A stretch of 64,000 nt of DNA from contig JASAMV010008508.1 of the NCBI GenBank assembly GCA_030248065.1, positions 44,822 through 108,821 of the forward strand. Reading direction: 5' to 3'. The notes below the pieces were generated by a model that was not told where the DNA came from, ran no database searches, and saw only the letters and a list, made by a program, of their open reading frames with translations. Both the position numbers and the translations under genes were made by a program. The stretch comes from Rhynchonema sp. JSB1_4 (lineage: Eukaryota; Nematoda; Chromadorea; Monhysterida; Xyalidae). Positions 45,853-57,981 of the stretch are shown here, in pieces (the first letter of the stretch is position 1; each line of letters starts with the position of its first letter).

Positions 45853-46259
45853 TTGGTCGCACAATGACTATATGAGAATCCATCCCCCTAATTTTCCTGC
45901 ATTGAAAAGGCGGATATTTGGCATTTTTTTCAAATTGGACCAGGTTTTGACAAGAACTTTGCATGCTTATCAGTGAGAAGAATGAGAAACACACGTGTGC
46001 AGAAGTTTCACCCTGAATTCTACGCAACCGAAATGGTTCGGGCTCGGGTTACTGTAGCCACGTGTTACACACGCTTTGTGTGTGAAATCGATTACAGCAC
46101 ACACACGTTGATCACTCCCGATAAAGAAAGCGGGAAAAGAAAGAGAAAATAATTCCTTGTGAAAACCTGATTCAATTTGAAAAAAAATCGCCAGAAACCC
46201 TCCTTGCCGATGTAGGAAAAATATGGGGATGGATTCTCATATAGTCATTGTGCGACCAA
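45853..46259. mobile_element. MITE, TTGGTCGCACAATGAC family, copy 2 (407 bp)
   Basis: Same orientation and nearly the same sequence as copy 1, with a few single-base changes and small indels (ACATGCTTTG against ACACACGCTTTG). TA lies at both borders. It lies about 75 bases from the acceptor side of ArgRS exon 45779-45641, so the two copies bracket that exon. Confidence 0.92.
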
Positions 46260-46310
46260 TAGATAAAATTTTGAAAGATACAAGCAGACACACACAATTT
46301 GTATGTAGAG

Positions 46311-46500
46311 TAAAACTACGACGCCAACACGAGCCCGACTTCGGAGCTGGCAAAATGAAACATTCATGACGTGGCTGCTGATTTGGGAAACGTTACGCGT
46401 TGTGGCATACAACATCGAGCATGATGATTTTCTCTTTCTTTGTGTTTTGCAAGTTCACCACCTCCGAAATCGGGCTCGTGTTGGCGTAGTTTGCCTTATA
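46311..46500. mobile_element. MITE, CAACACGAGCCCGATTT family, copy C
   Basis: Starts about ACTACGACGCCAACACGAGC and ends GCTCGTGTTGGCGTAGTTTG plus CC. The centre shares GTGGCTGCTGATTTGGGAAA with copies A and B. It lies about 50 bases from the MITE ending at 46259. Confidence 0.85.
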
Positions 46501-47667
46501 CATATCTGTTTGCAACTGTTCAAGCTGGAATGAAAAAAAACAAGTTGAGTGTGCACGTTTTTAGAGTACTGTATGTATCTCGGTTTGTTTCAAGCAGTGT
46601 TTTTTCGCCCGCTGGTTTATCCACCGACGGACGTGGCACGGACATCCCTTTTGTCGTCACATGGATGAAAACGAAAAGAGACACCGAAGGGAGAAAAGCT
46701 GCGATATCGAAAAATTCTACACGTTCAGTTGCTCCACAAACGTGTTTTGCGCCGATCATCACTCTTCTTTGTTATGCATACATTTTAAGTACGATTGCGT
46801 GAGCAAAATACAAAAACACAAGCGCTTTCTTCGTGAAAATGGGCAGATGCGATAATCACAAACGTTTTATTGCTAGTATAAGGTTATCCGATCCATTTTA
46901 TCAATGATTATTTTGATGTAATAGTAGTAGTAGTAGTAGTACTTTATTTCGTTTCAGACACGAAAAGGGTAAGCATCAACAACCGCTCGAGGCGTGACAG
47001 TAACGATGAATACCTAGGGTTTTACAATTTAGCCGGCACCAATTACAAAGAGTTGGAGTACATTTGCATGAACATAATAATTCAATATTATAATAATGAC
47101 AACGTTACACAACTGACACACACAATAATATTTACGCGCCACACCACAACACGATCTGAACATTATGCAATTTCGACATTTCTTTCACATACAGTACACC
47201 TTCATCGCTGGACACCCATTTACAAAATTTTGAAAATTTGGACACAACAATATCAGCAGGCAAACAGTTGTACACATTGGACATCAATACAAGAGGTGAA
47301 GAGGGCAAGACAGAATATTTGCATTTGCATCTGGGTACCGTAACAGCACGGGAATGATTGGAACGAGAACTGAATGTTGCGCGAAACGAAACGAAACGAG
47401 CTGCCCAATTGATGCGGCAGGGCCGTCAAAGATATGAACGACAAAAAAGTGCCTCAGTATACTGTCATTGTGTTCAGTCCCAGTACTGACATACATAGCA
47501 TAGTGTAACAATTTTCGAAGAACGCGTTTTTTCATCTGTTGTTGTTGTCATTTGTAACGCTCAACGCTTACACGCGTTTGTCCTCGAACATGTGAGAACG
47601 TTCGAACATTTGGTCGTATACGGTAGCCATCAATTATTTATTACCTATTTGTAGAAGAAAGCGCCAT
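46501..47667. other. Non-coding stretch upstream of or within the ArgRS-like gene
   Basis: A (TAG)n microsatellite lies at 46920-46941. No recognised coding exon. If 47668-47841 belongs to the ArgRS gene this is intron; otherwise it is intergenic. Confidence 0.45.
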
Positions 47668-47841
47668 AAAAAATGAACGACTGAGTTGTATTTCGAACAC
47701 ACACATGCCTCTCGGTGACGTATTATACAGAATTTCGCATGTGGTTTTGTAGATAAAAGCCACATTTCCCTGATTTCTACTTTCATATAAGACTTTGAAA
47801 ATGTAGGGAGACATGTAATTTATAATTCTGTCAAGAACCAT
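47668..47841 (-). CDS. Candidate 5' exon of the ArgRS-like gene
   Basis: The open frame MVLDRIINYMSPYIFKVLYE ... KTTCEILYNTSPRGMCVFEI ends at a GTAATA donor after TCTACAAATAG. The stretch from CEILYN on resembles the N-terminal region of RARS2 (VSEISTGQRTVNFKI, recalled from the human protein) in spacing and hydrophobicity. The splice phase to the next exon at 45779 does not match, so an exon between them would be needed. It is weak evidence. Confidence 0.3.
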
Positions 47842-47886
47842 AGTAATGTCCTCGTTAGTGAATGTTAGAAAAATATTAGACTTTAA

Positions 47887-48426
47887 AGGGTGTGTCTAAC
47901 GTCTCTTAAGCCCATGTTTTATGAGGTGCAAACGAAAGATGACCTCGACAGCCCGCCGTGTGCAAAAAACCGCGTCTTGTAGCTCGCTAAATCGCGAAAT
48001 CTTGAGGGTTACTTTTCGAATTAAATCAGTTTCCGGACACAAAACTCCAGGCGCTTTTGAGTGGGCGCTACTCACGTTTGGCGTTTTTCTGCTGAAACAT
48101 TGCATGTTTAAGCGCGGCTCAGCCGCCTATACAATGCACGTAGACGCTCAACACACACCGCTCTGGCTGCTGGTTTGACTGTGGACACAGTGAATGTTTC
48201 ATTTAACACATAGAAGCTGGTTTGTGTGTGTTTCGCTTCGTAGCTCTTTTCCGTCTGCTCAGTCTGAATTTTGTGTCCGGAAATTGATTTTATTCGAAAA
48301 GTAACCCTCAAGATTTCGCGATTTGGCGAGTTAGAAGACGCGGTTTTTTGCACACGGCGGCCTTTCGGGGGCATCTTTCAATTCCACCCAAAAAAACATG
48401 GGGTTAGGAGACGTTAGACACACCCT
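47887..48426. mobile_element. piggyBac-like MITE with TTAA target duplication (540 bp)
   Basis: The element starts AGGGTGTGTCTAACGTCTC and ends GAGACGTTAGACACACCCT, perfect 19-base complements, each flanked by TTAA (47883-47886 and 48427-48430). Subterminal arms continue with CCGCCGTGTGCAAAAAACCG and its complement, then AATCTTGAGGGTTACTTTTC. TTAA duplications are the hallmark of piggyBac transposition. There is no transposase, so it is non-autonomous. Confidence 0.92.
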
Positions 48427-48908
48427 TTAACTTCTTTCGTCGCCTGAAGCGACTCGCTTCCGATCGGCAGCACGTTTTTCGCACTCGGTGTAGGTAAATG
48501 TTGATCGCTGACTTGATTTGCGTGGCATCTGCAGTCAAGGTACACGCTCGTTGGTGCATGTCTGAATTTCACTACGATTTGCAACCGACACGCACACTCA
48601 CTCGTGGTTGTCATACCAAAGTAACAATCGGGAGTCTATGCGTTAGCATAGCACGGAATTATGCAACAGCAAAACAAGGTACACATTCCGGCATTAGCAC
48701 TTCGAACGCGAGTTTTCCTGCGTCTGTAAAAATGCATGAGGCAACGAAATTAGAAACTTACTATGGAAAGTTTATTTTCAACTCGAACAAGACAGTGAAA
48801 AACAGAAAGCACGGACACAAATGAAACAGATCAAACGCCAACAGTAACTCCACCGCGACAAATATTTGTAAAATTCACTATGAACAGGTCACGAACAACT
48901 ACAACCAA
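48427..48908. other. Intergenic region, 3' of zinc-finger gene 2
   Basis: No AATAAA was seen close after the zinc-finger stop on the minus strand. A small plus-strand frame (48498-48824) lacks any family feature. Nothing supported. Confidence 0.4.
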
Positions 48909-51900
48909 TCAGTCTCTCAGAATCGACAACGTGTCCTTCTCCAGCACACTCTTGGCGTTGACGTTTGTGCGTTTCTTGTGTTTGAGTGAGTAGTGTGTTT
49001 GCATCGCTTGGTGGCTGGACGCTGTGTAGTTGCACAGTTGGCACACCACCAACCGGTCCTGTGGCTCGTGACATCGTTTGTGATAGGACAGGCCCGATAG
49101 CGTACTGAAACATCACATACAAGCTGCGTACATATATGCCATGTTACTGGGGCAGGGATAGCTCCATCCAAGTGGTTACATTTACGGCGATGTCACACAT
49201 GGTAATTAAATCGCATCTGCCCAGGGTCACCTAGGCACCATAATGTTGTGAATCAGGGACACCAAAATATTTCTGAACGCCAATAATTTCAACCAGCGCA
49301 AAAGTTGTTTTCGTCAGTTGTCTGGAAACAACTTTTGCGCCGGTCGAAATAAGCGTCGCTAATCAATCTATACATGTTGAACACAACCCCTTTATACAAA
49401 AAACCGCACACGCTGCGCGCGACCAAGGTGTTGCGAATTGGATAAACTTCAATCGCCATGCTTGATATCAGCCCCCTCAACCAACAGTAAGAATAAGAAT
49501 AACCAACGTGAACGATTTATCGCATTTGCTGCACACAAACTGCCGGTCGACGTGAATCAAGGCCGACGACTGCGCTGGCGGGGCACGAATGCGTCTGGCA
49601 ACGAGCGTGCCCTTCTTGCCTCCCACTTCACGCAGCTGGTCGACAAACGGTGTCGTGCCCGTACGTGCCAGTGCACCTGCAATTGCATGTTGATGTCATG
49701 TTCATGTGTTGCAGCATAACCTCACCAACACCCATCTAAGCTGTGAAGCTGCCCCGGCAGACGTATGATAAACAAAAAATCGATAATGCAGTAGCCCGGC
49801 TTAGACATTACAATGTGCGTTGATGCACGCACAATCGAAAACAAGAGAGAGCTTCAGCTCACTTACCCATTATTAATGGTTCGGCAGCGATATTGTTGTT
49901 TGGCGATGCCAAATCCACTTTTACGTCCTCTTCTTCGTCCCGGGGTTCGACTTTCAAACCGGGCTCATCAGACAATGACTCGCTCGCTCGTTGTTCCTGC
50001 ACAGCGAACAAAAGCGATCATAAAAGAGAGCAGAACACTGTTTCGATCGCAGAACGCTCACAATCAATTTCTTGAGCTTCCCGATCGTGCGTGGTGGAGG
50101 CGTGACGTGTTCTTCTTCCGGTTCATCAGCCGGTTCACTCTTCAAAGCGGCAGCAACGGATTTCTCAGCGTCCTCAGCGTATAGTTTGATCTGAACAGAA
50201 TGCAACACAATATAATGGGTGGTGGGCGGTTTCAGACATCCGAATCAGCTTCGATTGACCACGTGACTTTTCATGTGAAAACCATCGGCGACTTATTTTG
50301 AGCACGTGAAGGAGTCAATTCGACCAGCGTAAAAGCTTACTGGTCAACACTCGGGCGCCGGCCGAAACAAAATCAAGCAAATATTTTTTCACATGAAAAA
50401 TCATGTGGTTGGACCGACCCCCAGCGCAGTGAACACCGACCAATATGACAATATAGCGAGGTGTACAGACATAATTGAAAATCAACATCAACATCATTGA
50501 CATCAATGATATTAATCAACCAACGACGAGCTGTTGCAGCCGTTCGTTCTTCCTCCTGGGCACCTTTCGCGGCGGATAGGCGCGTTCCGGATTCGGTTTC
50601 ATCTGTCTCATGCCCGGTGTGAACACTTGGCGTTTGCTGGTCGATGGAGGACCGGACAGCTCGCCGTCAGACCCTTCGCTTTCCATTGCAATACCCTGAG
50701 AACAACGTAAATAAGCTCTTTTCGACCACTTTTTTGGCTGAAATACATCAGAAATCAACCACACAACCTGAATTGTGGCTTCCAATTGATAGTCGGCGCC
50801 ATTTTCGTGTGGTTCATCCCTGGTTGGCTCAGGCGATGCGCTGGCGGAACGCGCTCGTTGTTCGGACGACACAACCTGTGGTAAACATACATGTACGTCG
50901 CCGGTATGCACTTTGCTCGCTGTCAGGTGCGCGAAATGGGTTGGGTAATATCTTGCGATTCTGTTGCTTCTGTATTTTACACCAGCATAAAAGTTCCTCC
51001 CTGAATACAGGGGAACAACAGTTACGTTGGTCGAACATACAGAAAAAACGAAATCGTTCGATTATGACCCAACCCGTTTTGCCCCCCCCCCCCCGACCAA
51101 ATCCGACCCGCACGCCAGCAAAGTGCATACCGACCACGGGGCCCTATCAAGCTTGACGACAAGCACGACGACCACGCTTGAAAGACCACAACACCAAGGC
51201 AAGGCACTTTACGCCAATTGAATCGAACGAAATTAGCGCTGCAACGCTGTCGCAAGATAAGATCGACACGAAAAAAGCCTTTGCCTTGCCGTAGTCGAAT
51301 TGCAGTGATAGTTCGCATTCACTGTCAATATGGTCCGTTACAAATTGTGCCAAAAATAGTTGATAACATCGGATGTCAAAATACATATCAGCGGCGTTTT
51401 TTTACTTCAAATAAGAGTATTCGGATGCCATATTGCTTTGACGTTTAGGTGCCCATAAGCGCATCCTAGGTACCTGAACGTGCGCCAACGATGTGTGAAA
51501 AATGCCTCGTGCCATCAGCATCCAAACTCAAAAATTCTCGGTGTCATGGCCCCTAATTTTGGTCAATACAAAACACAGTGCACACGTTTGTCTCAGCATC
51601 CAGTCAACAAACAGCCCATACCTTCTCCAATCGATGCAACCATCGTCGCGACGCGTCGGTGCGGCCGGTCGCACACAAATCCTCCTGAATCGCGATGACC
51701 TGATCGATCGTTGAATCCAGATCATCGATTTGGCCGTAGCATTTGCCGATATTCACTGCCTGCAGCAAACGCACAGTGAGATTGAATGCGAACAGGATTT
51801 CCTTCGCCACTAGAGATGAGATATTCAAATAGCCACTTGGATCCTGAGTAAGGTGTCGATGATCACCAATTGCTTGTTCCAAGAAGATTATAAGCAACTT

Positions 51901-52399
51901 GATAATTTAGAGAGACCATAAGTACGAACAGTTTTCTGCACGATTTTCACCGTTTCTTTGTTCAAAACAGCCAGAACTCGCACTGCGAGCAAGAAAGCAC
52001 GATTTCGACGCTCGAGATGCGAAAATCGGTTCCGCCGACCAGCCACTGGTCATGTTAAAAAAAACCTTGAATGCGAACAAGATGCGCGGGCGATGACTCG
52101 TCCGTGCTGTTTATAGTGACATGATTGGGGCCACGTTTTGGTCTCTACACCGAAAATCGCTGTTGGACTGGATGACTGAATTTAACGGTAAATTGAGAAA
52201 ACCTGATAGTCACCGCATAAAGGGTAGAAGTACCCACAAAGCGGGCATAAATTGGCAGAAACGCAGATTCATACGACAATATGACCAACCATGGATGAGG
52301 CAGTTGCCTGCAATGCGCTGATCGTTCGTAACAGATCTCGGTGGTTTGCGGTCAACTTGGACACACGCTGTTTCAACGACGTTTTCTGGTGGCGCAGAT
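48909..52399 (-). CDS. C2H2 zinc-finger protein 2 of the array (coiled coil, acidic linker with SUMO-type sites, two C-terminal fingers)
   Basis: Exons, mostly in phase: 52399-52290, 51809-51622, 50875-50768, 50695-about 50528, 50190-50062, 49996-49867, 49676-49508, 49104-48909; about 390 residues; the first exon lies above 52399 and was not found. Order: a coiled coil (SLKQRVSKLTANHRDLLRTI), a helical segment (FNLTVRLLQAVNIGKC), low-complexity acidic and basic linkers (SSEQRARSASASPEPTRDEP; KVPRRKNERLQQL), two psi-K-x-E sites (LKSEP, LKVEP), then fingers FVCSKCDKSF ... HKRCH and LVVCQLCNYTASSHQAMQTH. The first finger is split by an intron after KSFT. By family it is a nuclear DNA-binding regulator; target and partners are unknown. 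It shares its layout with the two zinc-finger genes upstream. The coil-to-helix join needs a weak donor. Confidence 0.85.
49283..49345. repeat. Small hairpin repeat
   Basis: GCGCAAAAGTTGTTTTC and GGAAACAACTTTTGCGC are inverted around a short spacer (CGTCAGTTGTCT), giving a stem of about 17 pairs. It lies in an intron of zinc-finger gene 2. Confidence 0.6.
50256..50415. mobile_element. Decayed MITE in a zinc-finger gene 2 intron
   Basis: ACCACGTGACTTTTCATGTG at the left pairs imperfectly with CACATGAAAAATCATGTGGT at the right, 160 bases apart end to end. The interior has a GACCAGCGTAAAAGCTTACT segment related to the hairpin at 49283. No coding capacity. Confidence 0.6.
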
Positions 52400-53231
52400 C
52401 TGAGAGGCAGTTTGGGTTCATAACCAAGTGGCAGACAGTCATATGAATTGTGAGAGGCACAAAGCAGGGACAAGAGCTGCACGGAGGAACAAGTATTAGA
52501 ACAAGGGGTGCAGTGCCCCAGAGTCCGACGCAAGTTCAGAAACTTGGACACGTGAAACAACGAAAACTGATGCAATACACACCAAAAAAACAACCCTAAC
52601 TAACGCTCAAGAACGGCCAACAATGAGGATTGAGCTATTGCGTTCGGGTGAACATCAAACGCACGTCTGTTGTTGTTCGCGCTTATCATCCTGCGATTCG
52701 AAGCTAAAAAAAGGCGAGACACATCCAAATTTTCTATTCAATTGACATCCGCATAAACAGCGTACACTCGATAACACCTCGATGGAGGCAGCTACAACAT
52801 TGCGAGCAGCGAAACATCAGCAAATATCACTTGTAACAATGTGCTAGCAGCGTCTCAGTGTGTTTTATTTGGTCACAACGCGACAAGCATATGATACATG
52901 TATACATGGACATATATAAATTGCAAAATGTGGGCTCCAGTTCAATGCTCGGTATTTATGCCAATGCTTTGATCAATAACGGAGGCTATTTCGGGAACAA
53001 ACTGCGGCAAAGACCGAAGGATATGCAAAAAAACCGAACTGGACACATTGGACCCAACTATGTGCAAACATATCAGATCTTTCTGAGTAAAATGAATGCA
53101 AAACCCTGTTCTGTTAGCTCAACACATGTGAGCATCAAACAAACAAACGCAATGATCTGGCAGCAGGCATAGCATCTTAGAAAATGAAAAACGTCACGGA
53201 AATGTGTGACAATGACAAAAAACCCAATCAA

Positions 53232-56200
53232 TCAATCAATAGTGGTTGCGTGTCGTTTATCCATGTGCGCTTGCAATTTGTCGGCAGCCAACGACGTGTA
53301 CGCACAGGCCGGACATCGATACACGCGTTGACGAAAATGGGTGACCTGTTTGTGACGCTCCAGTTGGTAGGCGTACTGCAATCAAAATGGCGCAAATTTC
53401 AAACAAACGTTGACTTGCTGATCCAATCCTGTGGCTACTTTACAGGTGAGACACCATGCCTTGGGGCAACCGTACCCAGGATTTGGGGGTGGCCCATTGG
53501 GGAGTTTAGAGGGGGCGATGCGCACCATACTAATTTGATGGGGATCCAATTTTCCATGGGGTCGCAGATTTTTACATTTGTGGTCGATTTTAGCCGATTT
53601 TTAGCTATTTTTTTTTACCAAAAAGGAATCGGGAGAGATGTTGCATCACCGACACCGAGGGAGACACTGTACCAGACTTAGGAGGGGGCACATACAGCAC
53701 CGGCGAAGGGGAGATACTGCGCACTTTGAGGTAGGCCCCACTCCCCCGTTACAGCACTGGTTCTGTCTGGCCTCGTCGTCGTGGTCACGTGGCTTTCTTC
53801 GGATGGTCAGAATTGCGTGATGCCACTAGTTTCGATTCGTACAGCTATATTAGAAACTTTCCAGTTGGTAGACATTAAAGACCTTTGAATATCAATATAC
53901 TTCGGAATATACTTGACGCAAACGTCACGTAGCCAAGACAAGTCCGATCCCAATCGCCAAGCTTGATATCGGTTCTTATCAGTTTGCTAGTTCAGTAAGA
54001 CAGCAGAACAACAACAGACAAACTGGACTTGAAAAACAAACCTGAAACGTTGCCTCACACATGCTGCACGCGTGCGTGCGCACATGCGCGTGTACCATGA
54101 AGATATGTCGCCGTAGATTGCCGGTGTGCCGCGACACGTACGGACATTGCGGGCATTTGGTGTGTCCCTGCTCCTTGCTCACACGCGGCAGATGGGTGTC
54201 TGTGAAAACAAAACCAATTCCGTTTTCGAGTCTGTATTTGTGTCAGTTTGTCATGCCTCTCCTGCTTCACTTGACAGTTGTTGTTGATATGCGCATTCGG
54301 TCGCTAATAATAAATGTAAACGAGTCTAGTTTTTGTAGACTTGAAAATGAGGAACTAGCCAAAAGAGAAAAAAAAAAAAAAAAAAAAAAAAACAATCCTC
54401 CACCACACAACAAGCAAAAAAAAAAAAAAAAACAAAAACACCCCCACCACACACCCCAAAAAAAATTCCCCCCCCCAACAGTTCAATCAGAATCCAGTCA
54501 AGCCAACCAACGTGCGTCCGGTCGTACGCCGCCGCCCGACGCTTTTCTCCTCGAGGTTTTCCGTCGCGCAGAACCGGTCGCAGACCAGGATTGATTGGAT
54601 GAAACATTAGACACCAATGGCAGACTCAAGCCTGAAACGGCGGTCTGTTGCTGTGTTGCACATCTTTGACCAGCAGTATATGCTGGCATCCGGGTATGGT
54701 CGGGGTCGCGTTTGACTTGGGTTTATGCAAAATGCTTTTTTATGATACACCCATGTATGATACCTCAGCCATCCGGCCTTGCGTGTCCATAAACATAACA
54801 CGCGCATGCACAGCCAGTGCGCAAGTGATTGGCTGCTGCTTCACAATAGTGTGTAACGAGCAAAATATTTTAAGTCAAGTCAAGTCAAAGTCAACCAACC
54901 CCGATCCCGACCCGACCGAGCATGCCAGCAAAGCGCACGCCGGTCTTTGCATTTCACAAATGCAAATGAGAAAGTGCTGAAACTGACCGGGCAGCCCTGA
55001 AACATTCAGTTCAGTTTGCGCGGCGTTCACAAACGAATCCATGGCGCTCAGCGCACTTTCGCCGCCGCTCATCGTATACGATAATGTCTCGAATTGCGCC
55101 TCGATCGCTGCCTGACTGCTACGAGACGGACTGATGATGTTCGTCTCACGCTTCGGCGAAATTATGCTGCAACCGTCAATAAGTCAGTGATGTCGTGCTT
55201 TTATGGATTCAGTATAAAACGTGGTGCCCAGTGCGACAGTAATCTACATCCTTGAAAAAAACGCAAAAAACGTTGTTTTTTCAATTAAATTACCCGGTTG
55301 TTCCCGAAAAAAGGATGAAGTGTCGCCAGCACTGACCTTGCCGAGTCGGTCATGCTGCCGTTCGGGTCCATGTATAAGTCGGGTTGCGCAAAGTCGGTCG
55401 AGTCCGCTTGCAGACTGCCGGCGACGGTGACCGGCGTCGGCGAGCTGTCAGTGGCGCTGTTGTTGTTGCTGCCAGCTGCTTGTGCCTGCTGATCATCCGA
55501 TGAGCGCAACTGGCTGCCACTGGCCGTCGATGAGCAGCTCATTTGACGTGGCGACTGCGCGTGTGCGAATCACTGTATCTTTGCGTCTCAGCCCGCTGCA
55601 CAACCCGATTTCACCTAACTTCCAGGCTTATGGTAATGTCGTTCAGAAAGACTTCCACAAAATGACCAGACGCATGTACTGTATTATTTGTATTGTGGTC
55701 GATATTTGAAAGTGCGTTTTGGAAGAGTAGGCTTCGGCGGTGTGGCACCCAATTCCACATTGGTCTGGTTAACCCACGCACGATAATCTCGTTTTGTCTC
55801 ATTGTAATTATCCAGGGTAAGTATCAATCAGCAGAATATCTCCGACGAGCCTCACCTGCATCTGAGTCTGCAATTGCAGCATGGATGTATTTTCGGAAAG
55901 AATGTCCTCCAATTGATCAATATTTATTTGTTGTTGATCGATTGTGGCATTCAATTCGGCGATTCGCAACGACAACGAGTGAACGCGTTGACGCAGTCCG
56001 TTGCGCTCAGCCACCAGCGACGAACAGTGCGCACGCAACATTGACTGCGTGCGGCGAAGTGCTGCAAATAAAGCCGGATTGGCTCCATCATCAGGGGGTT
56101 GTCGAACAGGCAGGCAGGAAATCACCAACATGTCTGTCTTGGCTCAAGTGGCTATTTGCTTTAGAAATGACCATGGAGCAACGGTGGTGACTCCCTGGTA

Positions 56201-57981
56201 TGGGGTACAGGAAATTGTTTACTTTGGGAACAAGCACCCCTAACAATGAATGACTTTTTGATCTCGAGAAGCAGTACAATTGATCACTTTTTTCGCTTGA
56301 AAATGTGAAAAATCGCTTACTTACGCAAGAAAACACTGTTGTGAACATCTTTATACCTATTTTTGGCACTTTTAGACAGATTTTGAGGTGGCTGTTTCGA
56401 CAACCCCTCGGGCATGGGAAATTTTTGAATTTTGGGAGCAACCCCGTGTATGGGAAATTTTTGATTTGTGGGGATGTGTGGGAAATTTGCCCAAATTTGG
56501 ACTGGGTATGTGAAACTTTCGATTTCTCAACGACGCCACTGAATTGACGATGACCTGATGGACCGCCGCCCGTCTGGAAAAACTCCAGATTGTCAATCTG
56601 CTGCTGACTATCTGGTTTACAATTTACGTCACAGACGAGTTGGCCGGGTGCGGTTCCTCAGTCAACCGGAGGCCCCGGAGTTGGACTTCTTCCAGTGATA
56701 CGTCGCTCCAGTCCAGTGGCGCACACAGGTTTTGGAGTCAGTATGGGCACTTTTGGAAAAATGCATTTTTACCTAGTGCTTGTTGCAAACCCAACATTTG
56801 TCAATTTTACCTCGTGCGTTTTCACCAATTTCTATTCTTTTCGCGCAATTTTTGGCGCGCGAATTTGAGTATTGTGAGGCAAAAACCACCACTAATTTTG
56901 ATCATCATGGTCGAAAAGTAACACTTTTGGGGCAAAATCGGGGACATGTACCTACTATACCGGGGTAAAAAATCGGGGGAATACCTTCTGTACCATGCCA
57001 AACATAGGGGAGTTGTACATATCAGGCACTGCCCATTCAGTCTGGGGCGAAGTTGTCCAAGGGAAGCACGGGCCTTCTGTCCCCTGAATGTACCCTTTAC
57101 TTGGTCCAACGCTCTTAGACTGGATGAAGAAGAGAACTGTTACTGAACGTCGCGCGAAGCGCAAAATTTTCAGATTTCGGAGGAATTTTGTGCTAAATTG
57201 GCTTTTTGGACGTATTTAACAGGTGTTTTTTATTTGTAAATCATGACCGACTGTCTTTCACATCTCATTTGGTCTGGAGTTCGCCAACAAACACACTGTG
57301 CCCAATTCACAAGACTCTAAGTGAGTTTGATCGTCGGCAGATGAACTTTGAAGCCCCCCTGTTTTGCAACCAATGCCAATCAGCGTGTTGTTATGAACAT
57401 GATTGTAGTACTTACTGCTATATTGTAGTGGAGAAGCAAGTCTACGCTACTTAGACCAGTTATGGGCAACATTGACACAAAAGGAAACGGGAAGAAACGC
57501 GCGCAGCACGAAAATTTTTTAGATTTTTTCGCTCTTTGTACGTTTGAAAACCGCATTTCTCACACTTCCATGTCAAAAAAAGTGCCCATCGCCACCTGAA
57601 AACTCGCCAAAAGTGCCCATGGGCACCATTTTTTTAATTGACGACCTCAATTTTTTTGAATTGACCACCACCTCAAATTGACCATGGGCACCTGACCAAG
57701 GTGTCCATATGGCTGTTGCGCTGCCTTTGCCCATGGGCATTTTGAGGGAATTAAATTGTGCCCATGGGCACTTTTGGCAAAATTGTGCCCATGGGCATTT
57801 TTGAGACACCCTGGGCATTGCCCAATTTGCCCATTCCCAGGTGCGCCACTGCTCCAGTCTATACGCCGCGAGAAACGCCGTCCCAACCCCTTCGCCTCAA
57901 AAGTCCTCATTGAAATTGAGAACTGGGTACAGTTTCGAACTGACCTGCAGCCGCTTGCGCCAGCTCAGCTTGAGAATTCAT
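53232..57981 (-). CDS. C2H2 zinc-finger protein 1 of the array (coiled coil, Ser-rich linker, three fingers), exon 2 interrupted by a transposon
   Basis: Exons: 57981-57945 (MNSQAELAQAAA), exon 2 in two pieces (57858-57852 and 56705-56628), 56061-55856, 55554-55337, 55167-54988, 54631-54512, 54199-54042, 53375-53232. Joins from 56061 on are phase-perfect. Order: a long coiled coil (SSLVAERNGLRQRVHSLSLR, then ELNATIDQQQINIDQLEDIL), a Ser/Gln-rich linker (GSNNNSATDSSPTPVTVAGS), a short basic patch (SARRKTSRRKA), then fingers KCPQCPYVSRHTGNLRRH, ACSMCEATFQ|YAYQLERHKQ and YRCPACAYTSLAADKLQAH; it stops at HATTID. About 380 residues without the insertion. By family it is a nuclear DNA-binding protein. 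A hAT-like element lies seven codon bases into exon 2, so this allele may give a truncated, re-spliced or extended N-terminus. The exon 2/3 phase is unresolved. Confidence 0.85.
56714..57851. mobile_element. hAT-like non-autonomous transposon (1138 bp) inside a coding exon
   Basis: The ends CAGTGGCGCAC and GTGCGCCACTG are perfect 11-base inverted repeats of the hAT pattern. Both sides carry the same 8 bases, CTCCAGTC (56706-56713 and 57852-57859), the target duplication size typical of hAT elements. The interior has no transposase; it contains a cluster of the palindrome GTGCCCATGGGCAC at 57615-57800 and arms of degenerate sequence. Removing the element and one duplication restores a smooth host sequence. 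Confidence 0.9.

Noticed and set aside
57600..57800. Clustered GTGCCCATGGGCAC palindromes as transcription-factor operators
   Set aside because: They are inside the hAT-like element; transposon-internal repeats are the simpler explanation.
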